64,000 bases of DNA, from contig NZ_CP029064.1 in assembly GCF_003076275.1 (NCBI RefSeq), positions 1,250,501 to 1,314,500 of the forward strand. Direction: 5' to 3'. Positions within the stretch are counted from its first letter, which is position 1. Every line of letters begins with the position of its first letter. The notes below the pieces were generated by a model, which worked only from the letters and a program-made list of their open reading frames with translations, ran no database searches and was not told the origin of the DNA. Positions 36,476-47,449 of this stretch are shown piece after piece. Source of the DNA: Microbulbifer sp. A4B17. Lineage in GTDB: Bacteria > Pseudomonadota > Gammaproteobacteria > Pseudomonadales > Cellvibrionaceae. The position numbers and the translations under genes were made by a program.

Positions 36476-36916
36476 TTATACTTTCCTTTGTCCTATCTCA
36501 AGTACATGTTCGTGAGAATAGAATAAAACTGTGTTTGAATTATTGTGCAGAACCATCGCATCATCTTTGGTGGGCGTAAATATATCCTGCCAAGCATCCA
36601 GGAAGATATTGGTTGCTAGAATAAAAACTTCATTCTCACTAAATACCCCCTGAACTGTTCCCACGGTATTGAAATTACTCTTTAACCAAGCATCTGCAAT
36701 GGAATCACTCTCAATCTCTAGTTTGAAAATTGATTCAACGACTTCACTATTTAACCCATAAAAATCGGTCGCACTGTATTTAGCTGCAAAATCGTAAGCA
36801 TTTTTGGCGTGCTTAGAATTAAGCCACCGAACACTTAAGTTGAGTCTTTCTATTTCAGCTTTTCTATATTTCATTTTGATACACAAAATAGTACATGTGT
36901 GCTGAAACGTGGGCAT
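36476..36916 (-). CDS. Hypothetical protein
   Basis: A 146-residue frame (or 132 from the ATG at 36874). It is soluble and mixed alpha/beta, with LNLSVRWLNSKHAKNAYDFA, ILATNIFLDAWQDIF and HEHVLEIGQRKV. No signal peptide, motif or known family is seen, and neither candidate start has a strong ribosome-binding site. AT-rich codon use fits transferred DNA. Confidence 0.5.
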   Translation of the reverse strand: MPTFQHTCTILCIKMKYRKAEIERLNLSVRWLNSKHAKNAYDFAAKYSATDFYGLNSEVVESIFKLEIESDSIADAWLKSNFNTVGTVQGVFSENEVFILATNIFLDAWQDIFTPTKDDAMVLHNNSNTVLFYSHEHVLEIGQRKV

Positions 36917-36968
36917 ATTAACGTACTGGTCGGCAAGGAAGTGAAGTGGTTGGGCATAACCCGCCTCA

Positions 36969-37415
36969 TCAAGTATTTGATTTTGCTTTTAGAGTAAGAA
37001 AGTACCCAGCTATGAACGAAGGTACCAAAACTATATTTGATGCTATTTCATACCAAATGGGATACTCTTTATCCAGGTTCGATGGAGATTGGCCAATATA
37101 GAACATAAAACCACCATACATGGCTGCGACTAATATCGCATTTACTATATTTGGACTTCCCGATATTTCAGCTGATAAGTAAATACCAATAGCAATACCA
37201 ACAAATATTGTGAACAATGAATATATCAAAGGCTCAACTGAAGTCATCAGTATATCCATTGGGGCCTTGTCAACAATAAGATAAGAGAATATAAAAATAC
37301 TAAAGAATGAGAGAGCCATTATTGTAACTAGCGCAACAATAAAACCAACGAATATACCAACTAAACTTTTAAGTGCTACTTTCAATTTATCTATCTTAGC
37401 TAAGGTCATATCCAT
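36969..37415 (-). CDS. Four-helix membrane protein, unknown function
   Basis: A 148-residue protein with predicted membrane helices at about 18-45 (LVGIFVGFIVALVTIMALSFF), 62-85, 90-110 and 125-143 (NIVLVPSFIAGYFLTL). It is surrounded by other AT-rich hypothetical genes on the same strand. No family is recognised. Confidence 0.6.
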   Translation of the reverse strand: MDMTLAKIDKLKVALKSLVGIFVGFIVALVTIMALSFFSIFIFSYLIVDKAPMDILMTSVEPLIYSLFTIFVGIAIGIYLSAEISGSPNIVNAILVAAMYGGFMFYIGQSPSNLDKEYPIWYEIASNIVLVPSFIAGYFLTLKAKSNT

Positions 37416-37667
37416 ATTTGGAGCAGTAGGAGTGTTCTGCTACAAAGCGGTGAACATTATATATTAAAAATTCATAAAACAAGTGTGACATACCCAAAAA
37501 ACAAGTAGATAACCCCTAATGTCAGATGTTTTCGCTCTCACTCAGAAGTGATTACATATATGAAATGTCAGCGGATCACAAGGGAGGAAAGATATCCCCT
37601 TTCTGTGATAAGAAAATAAGATATTCCCATTTCACAGGTTACTGAATAGATAAATTGCCATTAGTCA

Positions 37668-38015
37668 ATGATTTATCTTGAAACAAAGAGAAACCTAAGT
37701 CTGCGTGCTTGCTACTATCAACCTTTGGATCTCACAGAGTGTCACAAGAGTACCGTCATTGATCTCGAAGGAACTAACATATCTCTGATGAAAAGTATAT
37801 CCATACCATACAACTATTATCCTGATTACTACCTCAAAAGAAATTCTTCTGCTAAACACAAATATTACTTTAAAATAATAGAGCTAAACTTATCTAGCTC
37901 GGTTGTACAAGCTACAATAACTACCAGTTTGGCTACTATCCCATTTTTTATATCAAACTGTAACTCTTTCACTTGCAGATTATTTTCTCACATCTCTTCG
38001 CGGACCTCTAAATAA
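37668..38015 (+). CDS. Doubtful small ORF, degenerate
   Basis: A 115-codon frame rich in Tyr, Ser and Leu, with no signal, motif or ribosome-binding site. Its middle (around 37805-37960) resembles the plus strand at 62376-62520 in several short blocks, but in shifting frames. It is more likely a decayed repeat than a real gene. Confidence 0.25.
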   Translation: MIYLETKRNLSLRACYYQPLDLTECHKSTVIDLEGTNISLMKSISIPYNYYPDYYLKRNSSAKHKYYFKIIELNLSSSVVQATITTSLATIPFFISNCNSFTCRLFSHISSRTSK

Positions 38016-38346
38016 CGGCAGGAGTGACTATAGAATAATCAGCTGCCCAATCTCTGTGGAGCTGTTGATGACTCGGAGGTTAAGTGTGCCAAAAGGTTGG
38101 GAGGAGAGAGGGGAGATTTGGTAGGCAGTCTGAAAATAGATAGTTGATGTTTGTCCGCTGGAATTGGCGCTAGTTTTGAATTTGGGTAAAGATTGCTATC
38201 TGAGAGGTCTTAGGGTTTAAAACTTAAACTGGTTCTTGAACCTTGAACTATGGATATCCAACATGAATATGTTTAATAATACTTGCTGACTATGGAATAA
38301 TTATATCACTCCTAACACTGTGGCTAAATTAGCTTTACAGTTGTAA
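38016..38346. other. Non-coding gap
   Basis: About 330 bp with no gene, repeat or clear structure that I can support. Confidence 0.35.
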
Positions 38347-39027
38347 TCATGAATCTTGTTTTTTCATCTTTGCTTTATAATCATTTATTAATAGAAAATA
38401 AATCCATAAGGTCGATAATGCAGCAAAGAAACACCAGGTTGATACCCATGTTTCACGCTGAGTGAAGTAGACGATAACACCAAGTAGCATGACAAGTGCC
38501 CAAAACTTTCTAAAAATTCTATTGCTCGATAATAAAAATAAAAAGCCGAGTAAAGAATAAATAATATGTCCTGCTGTAATGGCGAACAAGCTGTAATCGG
38601 ACGTGATATAGCATAGGCTATGCCCGCATACACTCGTTTTTAGTAAGTGTCTTGGTCCCGTTTCTAATAGGATAGGTGCCCAAAGATATAAACCAAAGAC
38701 AAAACCTATGACAATTAATGTAATAAAAAAAACTTTTTTCCATTTTTTTGTCTCAAGGCTAAAGGCTACGATTGGTATCCAGGTGAGCCAAAAAAATAGG
38801 GCAAAAAACAAATAAAAAATAGAAGCTGTTGTCGTCAGTAAAGTAAAATTTTCGTTGTACCCAATCCATACCACCCCTTCACTCGCTTGCTGTAGTGCAA
38901 AAAGGAGAGGAGTAATTGCGAGTAATAAATAGGTTTTATCATTTTTTATAGCATGTGTTGTACACAAAGCACCGCCGACTAGAAGTAGGGTTGCTGATCC
39001 GAACGATGCTGTGGCTGAAAAACACAT
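38347..39027 (-). CDS. DUF6629-like membrane protein
   Basis: A 226-residue membrane protein with seven or so helices. The N terminus MCFSATASFGSATLLLVGGALC is characteristic of the DUF6629 group, followed by LFALQQASEGVVWI, which is also typical. Function is unknown for the family. The ATG has AGAGAAA upstream. No operon partner is seen. The assignment rests on recall of the N-terminal signature. Confidence 0.7.
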   Translation of the reverse strand: MCFSATASFGSATLLLVGGALCTTHAIKNDKTYLLLAITPLLFALQQASEGVVWIGYNENFTLLTTTASIFYLFFALFFWLTWIPIVAFSLETKKWKKVFFITLIVIGFVFGLYLWAPILLETGPRHLLKTSVCGHSLCYITSDYSLFAITAGHIIYSLLGFLFLLSSNRIFRKFWALVMLLGVIVYFTQRETWVSTWCFFAALSTLWIYFLLINDYKAKMKKQDS

Positions 39028-39249
39028 AACGGTTTTCTCTATATGTAAAATATAGCAATTTAAGCCAGATTCTTATAGCTTAATGCACAATCTAACAATA
39101 GCATTAACTCAAAAAATAAGTTGGAATTCGATAAGTTATACTAAGCTTTTAAATTTTTCTTTGAATACTATGTCAAGCTCAAAGTCTTCAGTTAACCTTG
39201 CGAGTGAAGTTTAAAAAACCAATAAAGATATATCGAGTTTGCCTAGGGA

Positions 39250-40140
39250 AATCGATACTTATACAGATAAAGCCTATGTCTACTGGGAGAAACATGTCAT
39301 TTTGATGCCATTGGGTCAGTTTCGCTCTTTATTCAGTTATCAACGCTGGCCAGCTTTTTGAACCATGTATTGTGGGTGCCCTTTGCATATCAGAGTAGTA
39401 ATGCCCCCACTAAATTAAATGTAATTGGGGGATTATTCTTGTCGATACTCTCTGGTCATTCACGTTACGCGCATTAATAGGGGATCACCAATGATGCTAT
39501 AACAAAGGAATTATTGGGCATGATTAAGCCCGTCGCGCCTTAACCAGGCTGGTAGAAAAACCGCTAAAGATTGATTGCAGCAACATTTGCATGAGAAGTA
39601 TTGTCCCCTATTAACGACACTTTCTAATTTAAATTTTTATGTCAAGGTTAACCCCATCTGCGGTAAACAATAACTAGCGTCAAAGATTATATCCCTCGTA
39701 AACCTGAGGATCACGTATCATACTGGTCACGCTTTAAGGTCGCGAATATGCGACTCTTTTCGGATGTTAGAGTTAAGGTGGCCAATGAAGGCCATTCGAG
39801 TCACAATTTGTCTGAATTATTCGCCATATTCGAACGACTGAACGTTCAGAATGGTCTCGTTTTTTCCGTGATGATTGAACTTGGACTAACAAAGGGGTCA
39901 TGCAGAAACTTGAGCAAATGGGTATGTCTTATCTGTTTAATCTGAAAAAATATAACTAAGTGAATAGGCTTATTAACCAAGAGCATGGCCGAGGGCATTG
40001 GTGTCAGGTTAAACATGGTTGGGAGTCTAAAGATGCCAATATTTACTTATTGAGTTGGAGTTACTTTCGGCGAGTGATATTAGTCCGGCGTCGGTTATAC
40101 AATGATAATATCGTTGCCTTAAAGCATGGTATCAATCAAT
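39250..40140 (+). pseudogene. Degenerate IS1380-family transposase
   Basis: Many short frame pieces on the plus strand read like an IS1380 transposase: SGHSRYAH, then ELLGMIKPV, a middle block RVKVANEGHSSHNLSELFAIFER, YLFNLKKY, and WCQVKHGWESKDANIYLLSWSYFRRVILVRRRL. At least five frame breaks or stops separate them, so the element is long dead. Ends were not located. Confidence 0.55.
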
Positions 40141-40284
40141 AATACGTACTTCGCTGAATACTTTCTTTTCTCCTACCCTATTCAAAAGGTAGGCGTCTAC
40201 TCAATGAGGGAAACTGCCCCACTAAAAGTATTTTTACGAAGCATCCAATGACTTGTAATAGCTTTAACCGCCTTAAAAAGATAA

Positions 40285-41337
40285 CTAATTTTCCGTGCCC
40301 GTTTCAGTTAGCTCTGTTAAATAAACAAAAGTATTCTCTAATCCAGCCTCTTTATGTTCTAAAGCTTCTTGTGCAGCAGGGTTTAAGAAAGCATTTAAAA
40401 AGGCATCACGGCTGGCGTAGCGCACAATCATAATCTTTTCCCAGTCGATAGTATCTTCAGTCAAAACAATATCAACATCCATTGAATAGGATGGGCCGCT
40501 ATTGTAAGAAAAAAGTATTAGTCCAATGGTTTCACCATAGATGCTATTAGCTTCTTCGCCGGTTAGTTCTGTTTCTCGACCGTCAGAATATTGTGCTGTT
40601 TCATAAAAGTCGATGAGGTTCATCATAAAAAATGGGTCGGGTGAATCGCTGACAATCATATCGATCATGACATCTATATTTGTGTAAAGGGATACCGCTT
40701 CGCCGCTATCATCTAATACGCCTAAGCTGAGAAGTAGTTCAATGGCTTCATCTTCATCAAGATTATCCAGGCTTGGGTCAGAGAAGGAACCGGAAGGTTC
40801 AAACGGAAGATTCCCAGGTGTTCCTAATATCCAAGTCTGATCAGTTGAAGCTTCATACAGCGTATTAATAGAGGTTGTAAAATTGTCTGAATTAATAGCT
40901 TCTAATAGTGCATTAATATTCGGAAATTCGGCGATACGAATCGCGCTAAATTCCCTTTCAGCGAACATGGTTGCAGCTACTGTGCTCATAAAGACAGTGC
41001 TTCCACCTACGCTAGACCATACTGATTCAATCGAGCTTTCGTAGTCGCTAAAACTATAGGCATCACTAACTGCGATAAGCTGCACAAGAGCCAATGTGTT
41101 CGACGTATCCTCATATTCCAATAACGCCTGCATTGTTTCTTCGCTAAAGCGGCCTTGAGCATCGCCAAATTGCGCAAGCAACGATTCACTTGCTGTTGTG
41201 GTATCCTTGGATGTGTCATTGCTATCAGAACCACTATTATCGCAGCCCAGAGCCAAACATATACATGTGAGAGCGAAGCACTTTATAAGTGTCTTATTAG
41301 CAGTGTTTAAAGAGCTTTTTTTATAGTACCTTTCCAT
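40285..41337 (-). CDS. Large lipoprotein with two DUF1330/dimeric-barrel-like units
   Basis: A 350-residue predicted lipoprotein. The signal sequence ends in a lipobox (CLALGC). A Ser/Asp/Thr-rich linker leads to two related alpha/beta units, each of which resembles the DUF1330 ferredoxin-like fold. The second is clear: DWEKIMIVRYASRDAFLNAFLNPAAQEALEHKEAGLENTFVYLTE, the pattern 'bRYxSRxAF...P..Q....R..gL...' of that family. The first, around FSAIRIAEFPNINALLEAINSDNF, is weaker. GGGGTGG upstream of the ATG supports the start. Role unknown; an extracytoplasmic member of this normally cytoplasmic family is unusual. Confidence 0.65.
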   Translation of the reverse strand: MERYYKKSSLNTANKTLIKCFALTCICLALGCDNSGSDSNDTSKDTTTASESLLAQFGDAQGRFSEETMQALLEYEDTSNTLALVQLIAVSDAYSFSDYESSIESVWSSVGGSTVFMSTVAATMFAEREFSAIRIAEFPNINALLEAINSDNFTTSINTLYEASTDQTWILGTPGNLPFEPSGSFSDPSLDNLDEDEAIELLLSLGVLDDSGEAVSLYTNIDVMIDMIVSDSPDPFFMMNLIDFYETAQYSDGRETELTGEEANSIYGETIGLILFSYNSGPSYSMDVDIVLTEDTIDWEKIMIVRYASRDAFLNAFLNPAAQEALEHKEAGLENTFVYLTELTETGTEN

Positions 41338-41914
41338 AAATTAACCACCCCATGAAGTATATTCTGTAGTTTGACTTAATCAAGCAATTAAGATCCTTAT
41401 TAAGCATACTAATGAAAATAACAATGATTCATAACCTAAGACAGTTTGAATGGTATCAATGGTGTTTTTTTGCGTATGAAAGGTGATGGAGCGTATTATG
41501 TGATATCGAATAATAATCGCTTTAAGAGAGTAGTGGGTAGATTACTATCTAAATTAATCGAGTCTGCACTTATTGATTTAGGTATAAGCAAATACTTAAA
41601 TTTAGAAAGAATTTCACTTATTAGTAACTATAATAGCGCTTCTGGCTGAAGGGATCTTACACCAATAACAACGTCTTGTTACGTTTTGATCGATGGCTAC
41701 TGAGGCTTAAACACATACTCGATATGAGTAAACTAAGGCAGAATAACCAAATATTACCTGAAACCTTTTTTGTGCGAAACCGAGAGCAAAGCGAACCGCA
41801 CAAAACGTGCATAATATTAGGTCTCCCGCGGAGACCCGAAAGGGCGAAGCAAGCTGCTTGCGCTTGTATGGTTGTTCTTGATCAATTCTGATGTTGAAAA
41901 TCCTTTTCGCTAAC
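41338..41914. other. Non-coding interval before the IS110 element
   Basis: AT-rich to about 41700, then a GC-richer segment with short inverted repeats (GGTCTC/GAGACC near 41820-41835; GCAAGC/GCTTGC near 41850). It may contain the left end of the IS110 element. No gene is supported. Confidence 0.35.
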
Positions 41915-43033
<1,119 letters not shown>

Positions 43034-43153
43034 AAACTTGACGAGCAACCATAGTCACTTTGTTATACATCTCTAGCTTACCGAACCCGGGAAAAATTCA
43101 ATTAGACAACGCCTCTCTCTAGGATATAGCCATCCATGCAGGGAGTGAGCCAT

Positions 43154-43727
43154 TAACAGACAACGAACAGAAGTACCGTATAAAGCTTAGCTTGGAGGCG
43201 AGGTGGCCAAGGACAAAGAAGCTATGTGATCTAATGAATAGAGTAAATAATACAGTTGTGTAGTGAAAGTTTACGTTCTTATCTGGGGAGATCAGGTTAG
43301 CTTGCAGCTGTGAAGCTGTCAGCGTGGCCGCTGACTCAAAAGTAGGCCCAACCCGCTAGCCTTCATAGCGTGGATAGAAAAAAATGGCGGGATACAGCTG
43401 TGCCTTGGTCAGTAATGGCCAAGGTTATTAAATGGAAGTCAGCCGACGGCATAGGCATAGTAGCCTAATGTCAAGATTAATACTTTGGATATGATGAAGG
43501 CCTGAACCCAAACTCCATGAATTAAAAGACAGGATTAGCCTATAGATATATTTCCAGTCAGCTATAAAGTTGAGGTAGCGTATTGCCAAGACTCTCGACG
43601 CAAATGAAAACCTGCTCGCCACTATTGTTGAGTAGAGGTTCATTACGGATAGGGCACGGCCCATTGCGGGTCCCACACGATAGGTGGTATGGGAGCGACA
43701 ACTGGAAACTATCAGCTACCCGACTTC
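43154..43727 (+). mobile_element. Group II intron, 5'-truncated ORF-less copy
   Basis: About 570 bp match the full-length copy at 60818-61538 from domain I onward: GCTTGGAGGCGAGGTGGCCAAGGACA, then CAGCGTGGCCGCTGACTC, GTCAGTAATGG, GATGAAGGCCTGAACCCAAA and the domain V/VI end. The first ~190 bases are missing, probably cut by the IS110 insertion. The 3' end reads GCTACCCGAC and forms the stop codon of the minus-strand gene at 43716. Domain V carries several changes, so splicing is doubtful. Confidence 0.75.
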
Positions 43728-44198
43728 GGCATATTCAATCCAATATATCTGTTTATGTATATGTTGAGTTAGTTGTCTCATTTTGAATTCCGCATCAGAC
43801 TTCCATTTATATTCACCAACTATAAATTCATTTGAATTGTCGTCTTGTCGAACTAATCTGTATGTTTGATGTTGGATTAATGGAGACTCCCATAACAGTA
43901 AACGCGATTCAACATCAAGAACTGACATGAACTCAGAGAGTGCCTCATAATCAGGGTTGGGATCGAATAACGAAAATACGAGAGTCTGATCATTATTGTC
44001 TAGTAAGAAACACTTTAAATAGAGCTGTTTTCCAGAATTCAAGGCCAATCGAGCACCTTTAGCTGGCCCCAACCCATCCTCCATATAGCTTTCAAAAGCT
44101 ATATTCAATTTTTCTTCGAGTGTTTTCCATCCATAAGGAAGAAGAATGCTATCGTAGTAGTACCCGCGAACCCACTCTTTCTCTGAAATCTGCTTCAT
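43716..44198 (-). CDS. Cassette gene, hypothetical protein
   Basis: A 160-residue soluble protein (MKQISEKEWVRGYYYDSILLPYGW...). It is mixed alpha/beta, with LKCFLLDNNDQTLVFSLFDPNPDYEALSEFM and a C-terminal WKSDAEFKMRQLTQHIHKQIYWIEYAEVG. The stop codon TAG overlaps the last bases of a group II intron. The ATG at 44198 is preferred because the sequence upstream is an attC-like site; the frame extends to 44270. Unknown family, typical of integron cassette genes. Confidence 0.55.
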   Translation of the reverse strand: MKQISEKEWVRGYYYDSILLPYGWKTLEEKLNIAFESYMEDGLGPAKGARLALNSGKQLYLKCFLLDNNDQTLVFSLFDPNPDYEALSEFMSVLDVESRLLLWESPLIQHQTYRLVRQDDNSNEFIVGEYKWKSDAEFKMRQLTQHIHKQIYWIEYAEVG

Positions 44199-44220
44199 GG
44201 CTAATCGTACATAATGAGAG

Positions 44221-44303
44221 GACAACAACGGCTGCTGGAGCATAGCGTATACCGTCCCGGAAAGGGCCAAATACTCGTAGCAACCTGTTTATACTTGTTA
44301 TGC
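44221..44303 (-). other. attC-like recombination site
   Basis: On the minus strand GCATAAC (R'') opens and GTTGTTGT (degenerate R') closes a roughly 83-bp site between two cassette genes, with partly complementary arms (GGTTGCTAC / TCCAGCAGCC). The weakest of the attC calls. Confidence 0.4.
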
Positions 44304-44313
44304 ACTTTTTAAA

Positions 44314-44616
44314 TTACTCGTATTCACATATGCTTGATTGGTAATTAAAAAGACCACCATCATCGAGGCATGAGTCTATATCAATATTTTTAGATGCCCA
44401 ATCCGTAACTAGTATTACTGAGATTAATATTATTACCCAAGCAATAAGCCCCAAAACAATACAGAAAGTACCATCTATATCTACTTTCTTAAAGGGGCGG
44501 CAAATTAGATATCCTAGACCTTTTATTAACACTTCAATAATGACTTCGAATAATATCCACCCAAGAAACCTAAATATAGCTCCGAAAATACCTATCCCAA
44601 TTTCATCAATCAGCAC
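44314..44616 (-). CDS. Cassette gene, small membrane protein
   Basis: A 100-residue membrane protein with helices at about 8-38 (IGIFGAIFRFLGWILFEVIIEVLI) and 48-70 (TFCIVLGLIAWVIILISVILV), then an acidic tail with two cysteines (DSCLDDGG, SICEYE). It sits between two attC-like sites. No homologous family is recognised. Confidence 0.55.
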   Translation of the reverse strand: MLIDEIGIGIFGAIFRFLGWILFEVIIEVLIKGLGYLICRPFKKVDIDGTFCIVLGLIAWVIILISVILVTDWASKNIDIDSCLDDGGLFNYQSSICEYE

Positions 44617-44630
44617 TTTTATCCCTCAAT

Positions 44631-44708
44631 GCATAACGCCTTGCCCACAGGCGGGCCGCGCAGAGGCGAGTCCGGCGCAGCTCTGCTGCACGATTGTGCG
44701 GCAACTTG
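44631..44708 (-). other. attC site interrupted by a group II intron
   Basis: On the minus strand the site ends GGGCAAGGCGTTATGC (L'-R') and its other arm begins CAAGTTGCCGCAC; the arms pair (TTGCC/GGCAA, GCGCGGCCCGC region). The R'' core that should precede CAAGTTGCC is displaced by the intron starting at 44709. Confidence 0.75.
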
Positions 44709-45067
44709 GTACGCCCAGCATGGGCGTGGACTAATGGGGTGAAAGTCCCCTGTAGGAGGATCACCATTTAATGGGTTCCATTAAATGCTAACTACTAGCC
44801 AATGGCAACTGCAACATCGTGAGGCCTTGTGGGGAGGAAGCCGCTGGCAAAACTGCGGGCTGACGAACAGAAACATCCTATAAGGATTAGCTTGGAGACG
44901 AGGTGGTCAAGGACAACGAAGCCGGGTGATCTTACGGGTAGAGTAAATGATGCAGTTGTGTAGTGAAAGTTCACGCTCTTATCTGAGAAGATCTGGTTAG
45001 CTTGCTGCTGTGAAGTTTTCAGTGTGGCCGCTGACTCAAAAGTAGGTCCAATCCGCTAGTTACCGAT
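44709..45067 (+). mobile_element. Group II intron, internally deleted derivative
   Basis: The 5' end GTACGCCCAGCATGGGCG and domain I (GGGGTGAAAGTCCCCTGTAG) are well kept up to CCGCTAG; then the sequence jumps to the last bases of the intron (TACCGAT). Domains II-VI are thus missing. It is inserted into an attC arm and oriented opposite to the cassettes. A REP-type transposase fragment follows at once. Confidence 0.75.
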
Positions 45068-45068
45068 T

Positions 45069-45691
45069 CTAGATACCCAATATCTGGCCTATGTAGACCT
45101 CAAACCGATCCGTGCCAATATCGCGAAGATGCCCCAAGAGTCTGATTACATTTCAATTCAACAGCGTATTTTTGTGGCAGCCCAAAAATCTACTTCCGTT
45201 TGTCGGCGCTGAGTGTTTGAATATGCTGAGAGGGCTACCCTTTAAGCTAGATCAGTATCTGGCGCTAGTAGATTGGGCTAGCCGACATTTAGCCCCCAAA
45301 AAGCGCGGTGCCACTTCTCAAAACACGCTCCCTATCCTTGAGCGGCTGGGCATCTCAGCCAAATATGGGCTCTATTACAATTGGAACTTTGAAAGCCGCT
45401 TTAAAAGCCTGATGGGATCAGCAGAGGCTGTGCGACAAGCCTGTATTCAACTCAATAAACGTTGGGTGCATGGCATAGGTAATTGCAAAGACTTCCATTC
45501 GGCAACACCCTACTAATTCTCTCCCAGCCTTCGATGCTATTCCTTCCGATTTAGCTAAAGTTACGCAATTAAACCTAAAGCATAATTTTCAGCATTTCAC
45601 CTCGTCCGAACTAGACCAGGAGAAATGGTCGTTAAAGTGGAAGGTCTGTACTATTTCCGACGTCATCTTTTAAGCTATGGGTGTCCTAGTT
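45069..45691 (+). pseudogene. REP-associated (Y1/RAYT-like) transposase fragment
   Basis: Frame pieces LAYVDLKPIRANIAK, then LNMLRGLPFKLDQYLALVDWASRHL and KKRGATSQNTLPILERLGISAK match the C-terminal half of the fuller copy at 56877. The HUH part is missing and there is at least one frameshift. It ends at the shared right-end sequence ATGGGTGTCCTAG. Confidence 0.75.
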
Positions 45692-45879
45692 TTGCTTCAT
45701 CAAGGCTCACAATACTGAAGCTGTAAAGCCATTTAAATGAACAAAGCCCGCCGTTGAAACCATCCTTTTCGTAGAGCGTGCAAAACAATCGCTACAGAAT
45801 TAACCGGATGGACTACTAGTGTTGCCTAACCCTCCACTACAGACCCACCAGACGGGTGACGTGGGCGGGTGTCTGCTAG

Positions 45880-45990
45880 TGGTCCATGTAACTTAAAGGG
45901 GGATATTTTAGTTTTTATACGTGTTTTTTGCTGGTTAAATTTTCAGCTAGAAAACTATTAGTTACATAATTAACCGCATGGACCACTAGA
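45880..45990. repeat. Small element with 13-bp inverted ends
   Basis: CTAGTGGTCCATG (45880s) is matched by CATGGACCACTAG (about 45977-45989) around 85 AT-rich bases. A related arm (CCGGATGGACTACTAG) occurs at about 45800. This looks like a tiny MITE or solo IS termini. Confidence 0.5.
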
Positions 45991-46007
45991 AACTACCAGC
46001 TACTCGA
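45988..46007 (+). mobile_element. Group II intron 3'-end remnant
   Basis: About 20 bases (AAACTACCAGCTACTCGA) match the last bases of domain VI of the group II intron family and abut the end of a minus-strand gene, as at the other copies. Confidence 0.5.
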
Positions 46008-46018
46008 ATTTGTATATT

Positions 46019-46330
46019 CTACTTCAAATATACACCAATTATTTTCCCAAAATCTCCATCATTAACACAACCATCAAATCGAATCATAACTTCTTTCTCA
46101 GCCATTTGAGCCGAAAGTAACATAGAAAAAACGGCATCATATTTTTCATGGGTTGTATACAAGACAAATCTATCTGTATTACAGTAACCCGACTGGTGAT
46201 CTACGTAAGCATTACCGGTTTCACTAAAAATATGAAGGAATGATGGGACGGCATCACCTGTGTAAGCTGGTTCCGCTACTGTTGAGACTGCCAAAAAACA
46301 GGAAAAAATTATTGATATTGCATATTTCAT
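46019..46330 (-). CDS. Cassette-like small exported protein
   Basis: A 103-residue protein: signal peptide (MKYAISIIFSCFLAVSTVA), then a domain with two cysteines (SGYCNTDRFVLY, FDGCVNDG) that could form a disulfide. AEKEVMIRFDGCVNDGDFGKIIGVYLK is a typical ending of small secreted cassette proteins. It abuts an intron 3' remnant on its left; no attC was recognised on its right. Function unknown. Confidence 0.6.
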   Translation of the reverse strand: MKYAISIIFSCFLAVSTVAEPAYTGDAVPSFLHIFSETGNAYVDHQSGYCNTDRFVLYTTHEKYDAVFSMLLSAQMAEKEVMIRFDGCVNDGDFGKIIGVYLK

Positions 46331-46862
46331 TATTACTTCTCCAAGTACTATTTAGATTGCTGGGGTGGTAGAAAAACTTGCTCACCTTTTCACATTATAA
46401 TCTTACATTAAAACAGCACATATTAAGTAGTGAAAACTAACTTAGGCTCACGCAGGATACTCATTTGTGCCTAATATTTAACCAGCCATCTGGGGGGAGG
46501 GTGAACTTCAACTTTCTACAGCTAGAAGACCCGCTAAGCTGTTCGCATTTTGTGCAAAATGGGGGCATTGCGGCAGCCCCCCCTTTTTTAAGTAGACGCA
46601 ATCTTATATTTATCTTATTCGGTCATTCTTTCATATTCTCCTGGGCTTTTGAATCTAAGTGAAATATGTCTTCTTTTAATGATCCTATATACACATTGTC
46701 ATTCATAAATACTGGTCGGTTCATACTCGGCTCAAAATCCAGCTCTTTGAGTTGGTTTTAGTATGTGTAGGCACCGTATCCAGCGCCGCAGTGGCTGTGA
46801 AGTATTAAATCTGATTCTATCTTTCTGGGACAGACGGCTATATTTAGCGTTGACAACGATAA
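46331..46862. other. Non-coding interval
   Basis: About 530 bp of AT-rich sequence with no supported gene, between the secreted protein and the IS3 fragments. Confidence 0.35.
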
Positions 46863-47025
46863 TTATACAGTTCGGGTATCTGAGAACTCCCAACCCAAAA
46901 ATTTTTGGGAGTAAATATCAATAATCACAGCTAAATATTCCCACTGCCAATTGATTTTCAGACAGGTTACATCACCTGCCAATTGAGAGTCTGGTTTGGT
47001 CTGCATACCATGTTCTCTTTGTAAA
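46863..47025 (-). pseudogene. IS3-family OrfB fragment
   Basis: LAGDVTCLKINWQWEYLAVIIDIYSQKFLGWEFSDTRTV corresponds to the start of the integrase core (GDVTYL...YLAVIIDxxSRKxxGW) with the first catalytic Asp. Both flanks are lost. Confidence 0.75.
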
Positions 47026-47188
47026 TATTCAACTTTAATACAAGGGTTCCGGACAAAGGGCGTCAACGATAGGTCTAATCCTACCTGCTAACGACGGACA
47101 CCCTCTTAAGTGATAAACTACGTAACAGAGGGCTCCACGACAAAAGTAAAGACAATCCCCCAAAACTGATTGCAAGTAATACTCTGAA

Positions 47189-47397
47189 GAATACCGAAAA
47201 GACGTCCTAGTACTTGCAGCAAAGGTTGGTGTAAGCGACGCAGCCAAACAGCTCGATCTAAATGCATTTCAAATTTACGGCTGGCTTAGTAAAGCCAAGT
47301 TACACCAGCATCGAAGATGTGCCGAGAAAGAGCCGGCCACGGGATATGCCCGATTGAAATGCCAACTGGCGGAACAGACAGAGGAATTGTCCAGCTT
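47189..47397 (+). pseudogene. IS3-family OrfA fragment
   Basis: EYRKDVLVLAAKVGVSDAAKQLDLNAFQIYGWLSKAK is the helix-turn-helix of IS3 OrfA, followed by the leucine-zipper-like LKCQLAEQTEEL. The start is missing. It is on the opposite strand from the OrfB fragment, so the two derive from different insertions or an inversion. Confidence 0.7.
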
Positions 47398-47449
47398 CCA
47401 ATCTGTGGGTACCTTAGTGTTGTAACGTCATTTAGACCCCAAAAAGTGC

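Noticed and set aside
46465-46662. Plus-strand frame of 65 codons
   Set aside because: No ribosome-binding site, motif or conservation clue; probably chance in AT-rich DNA.
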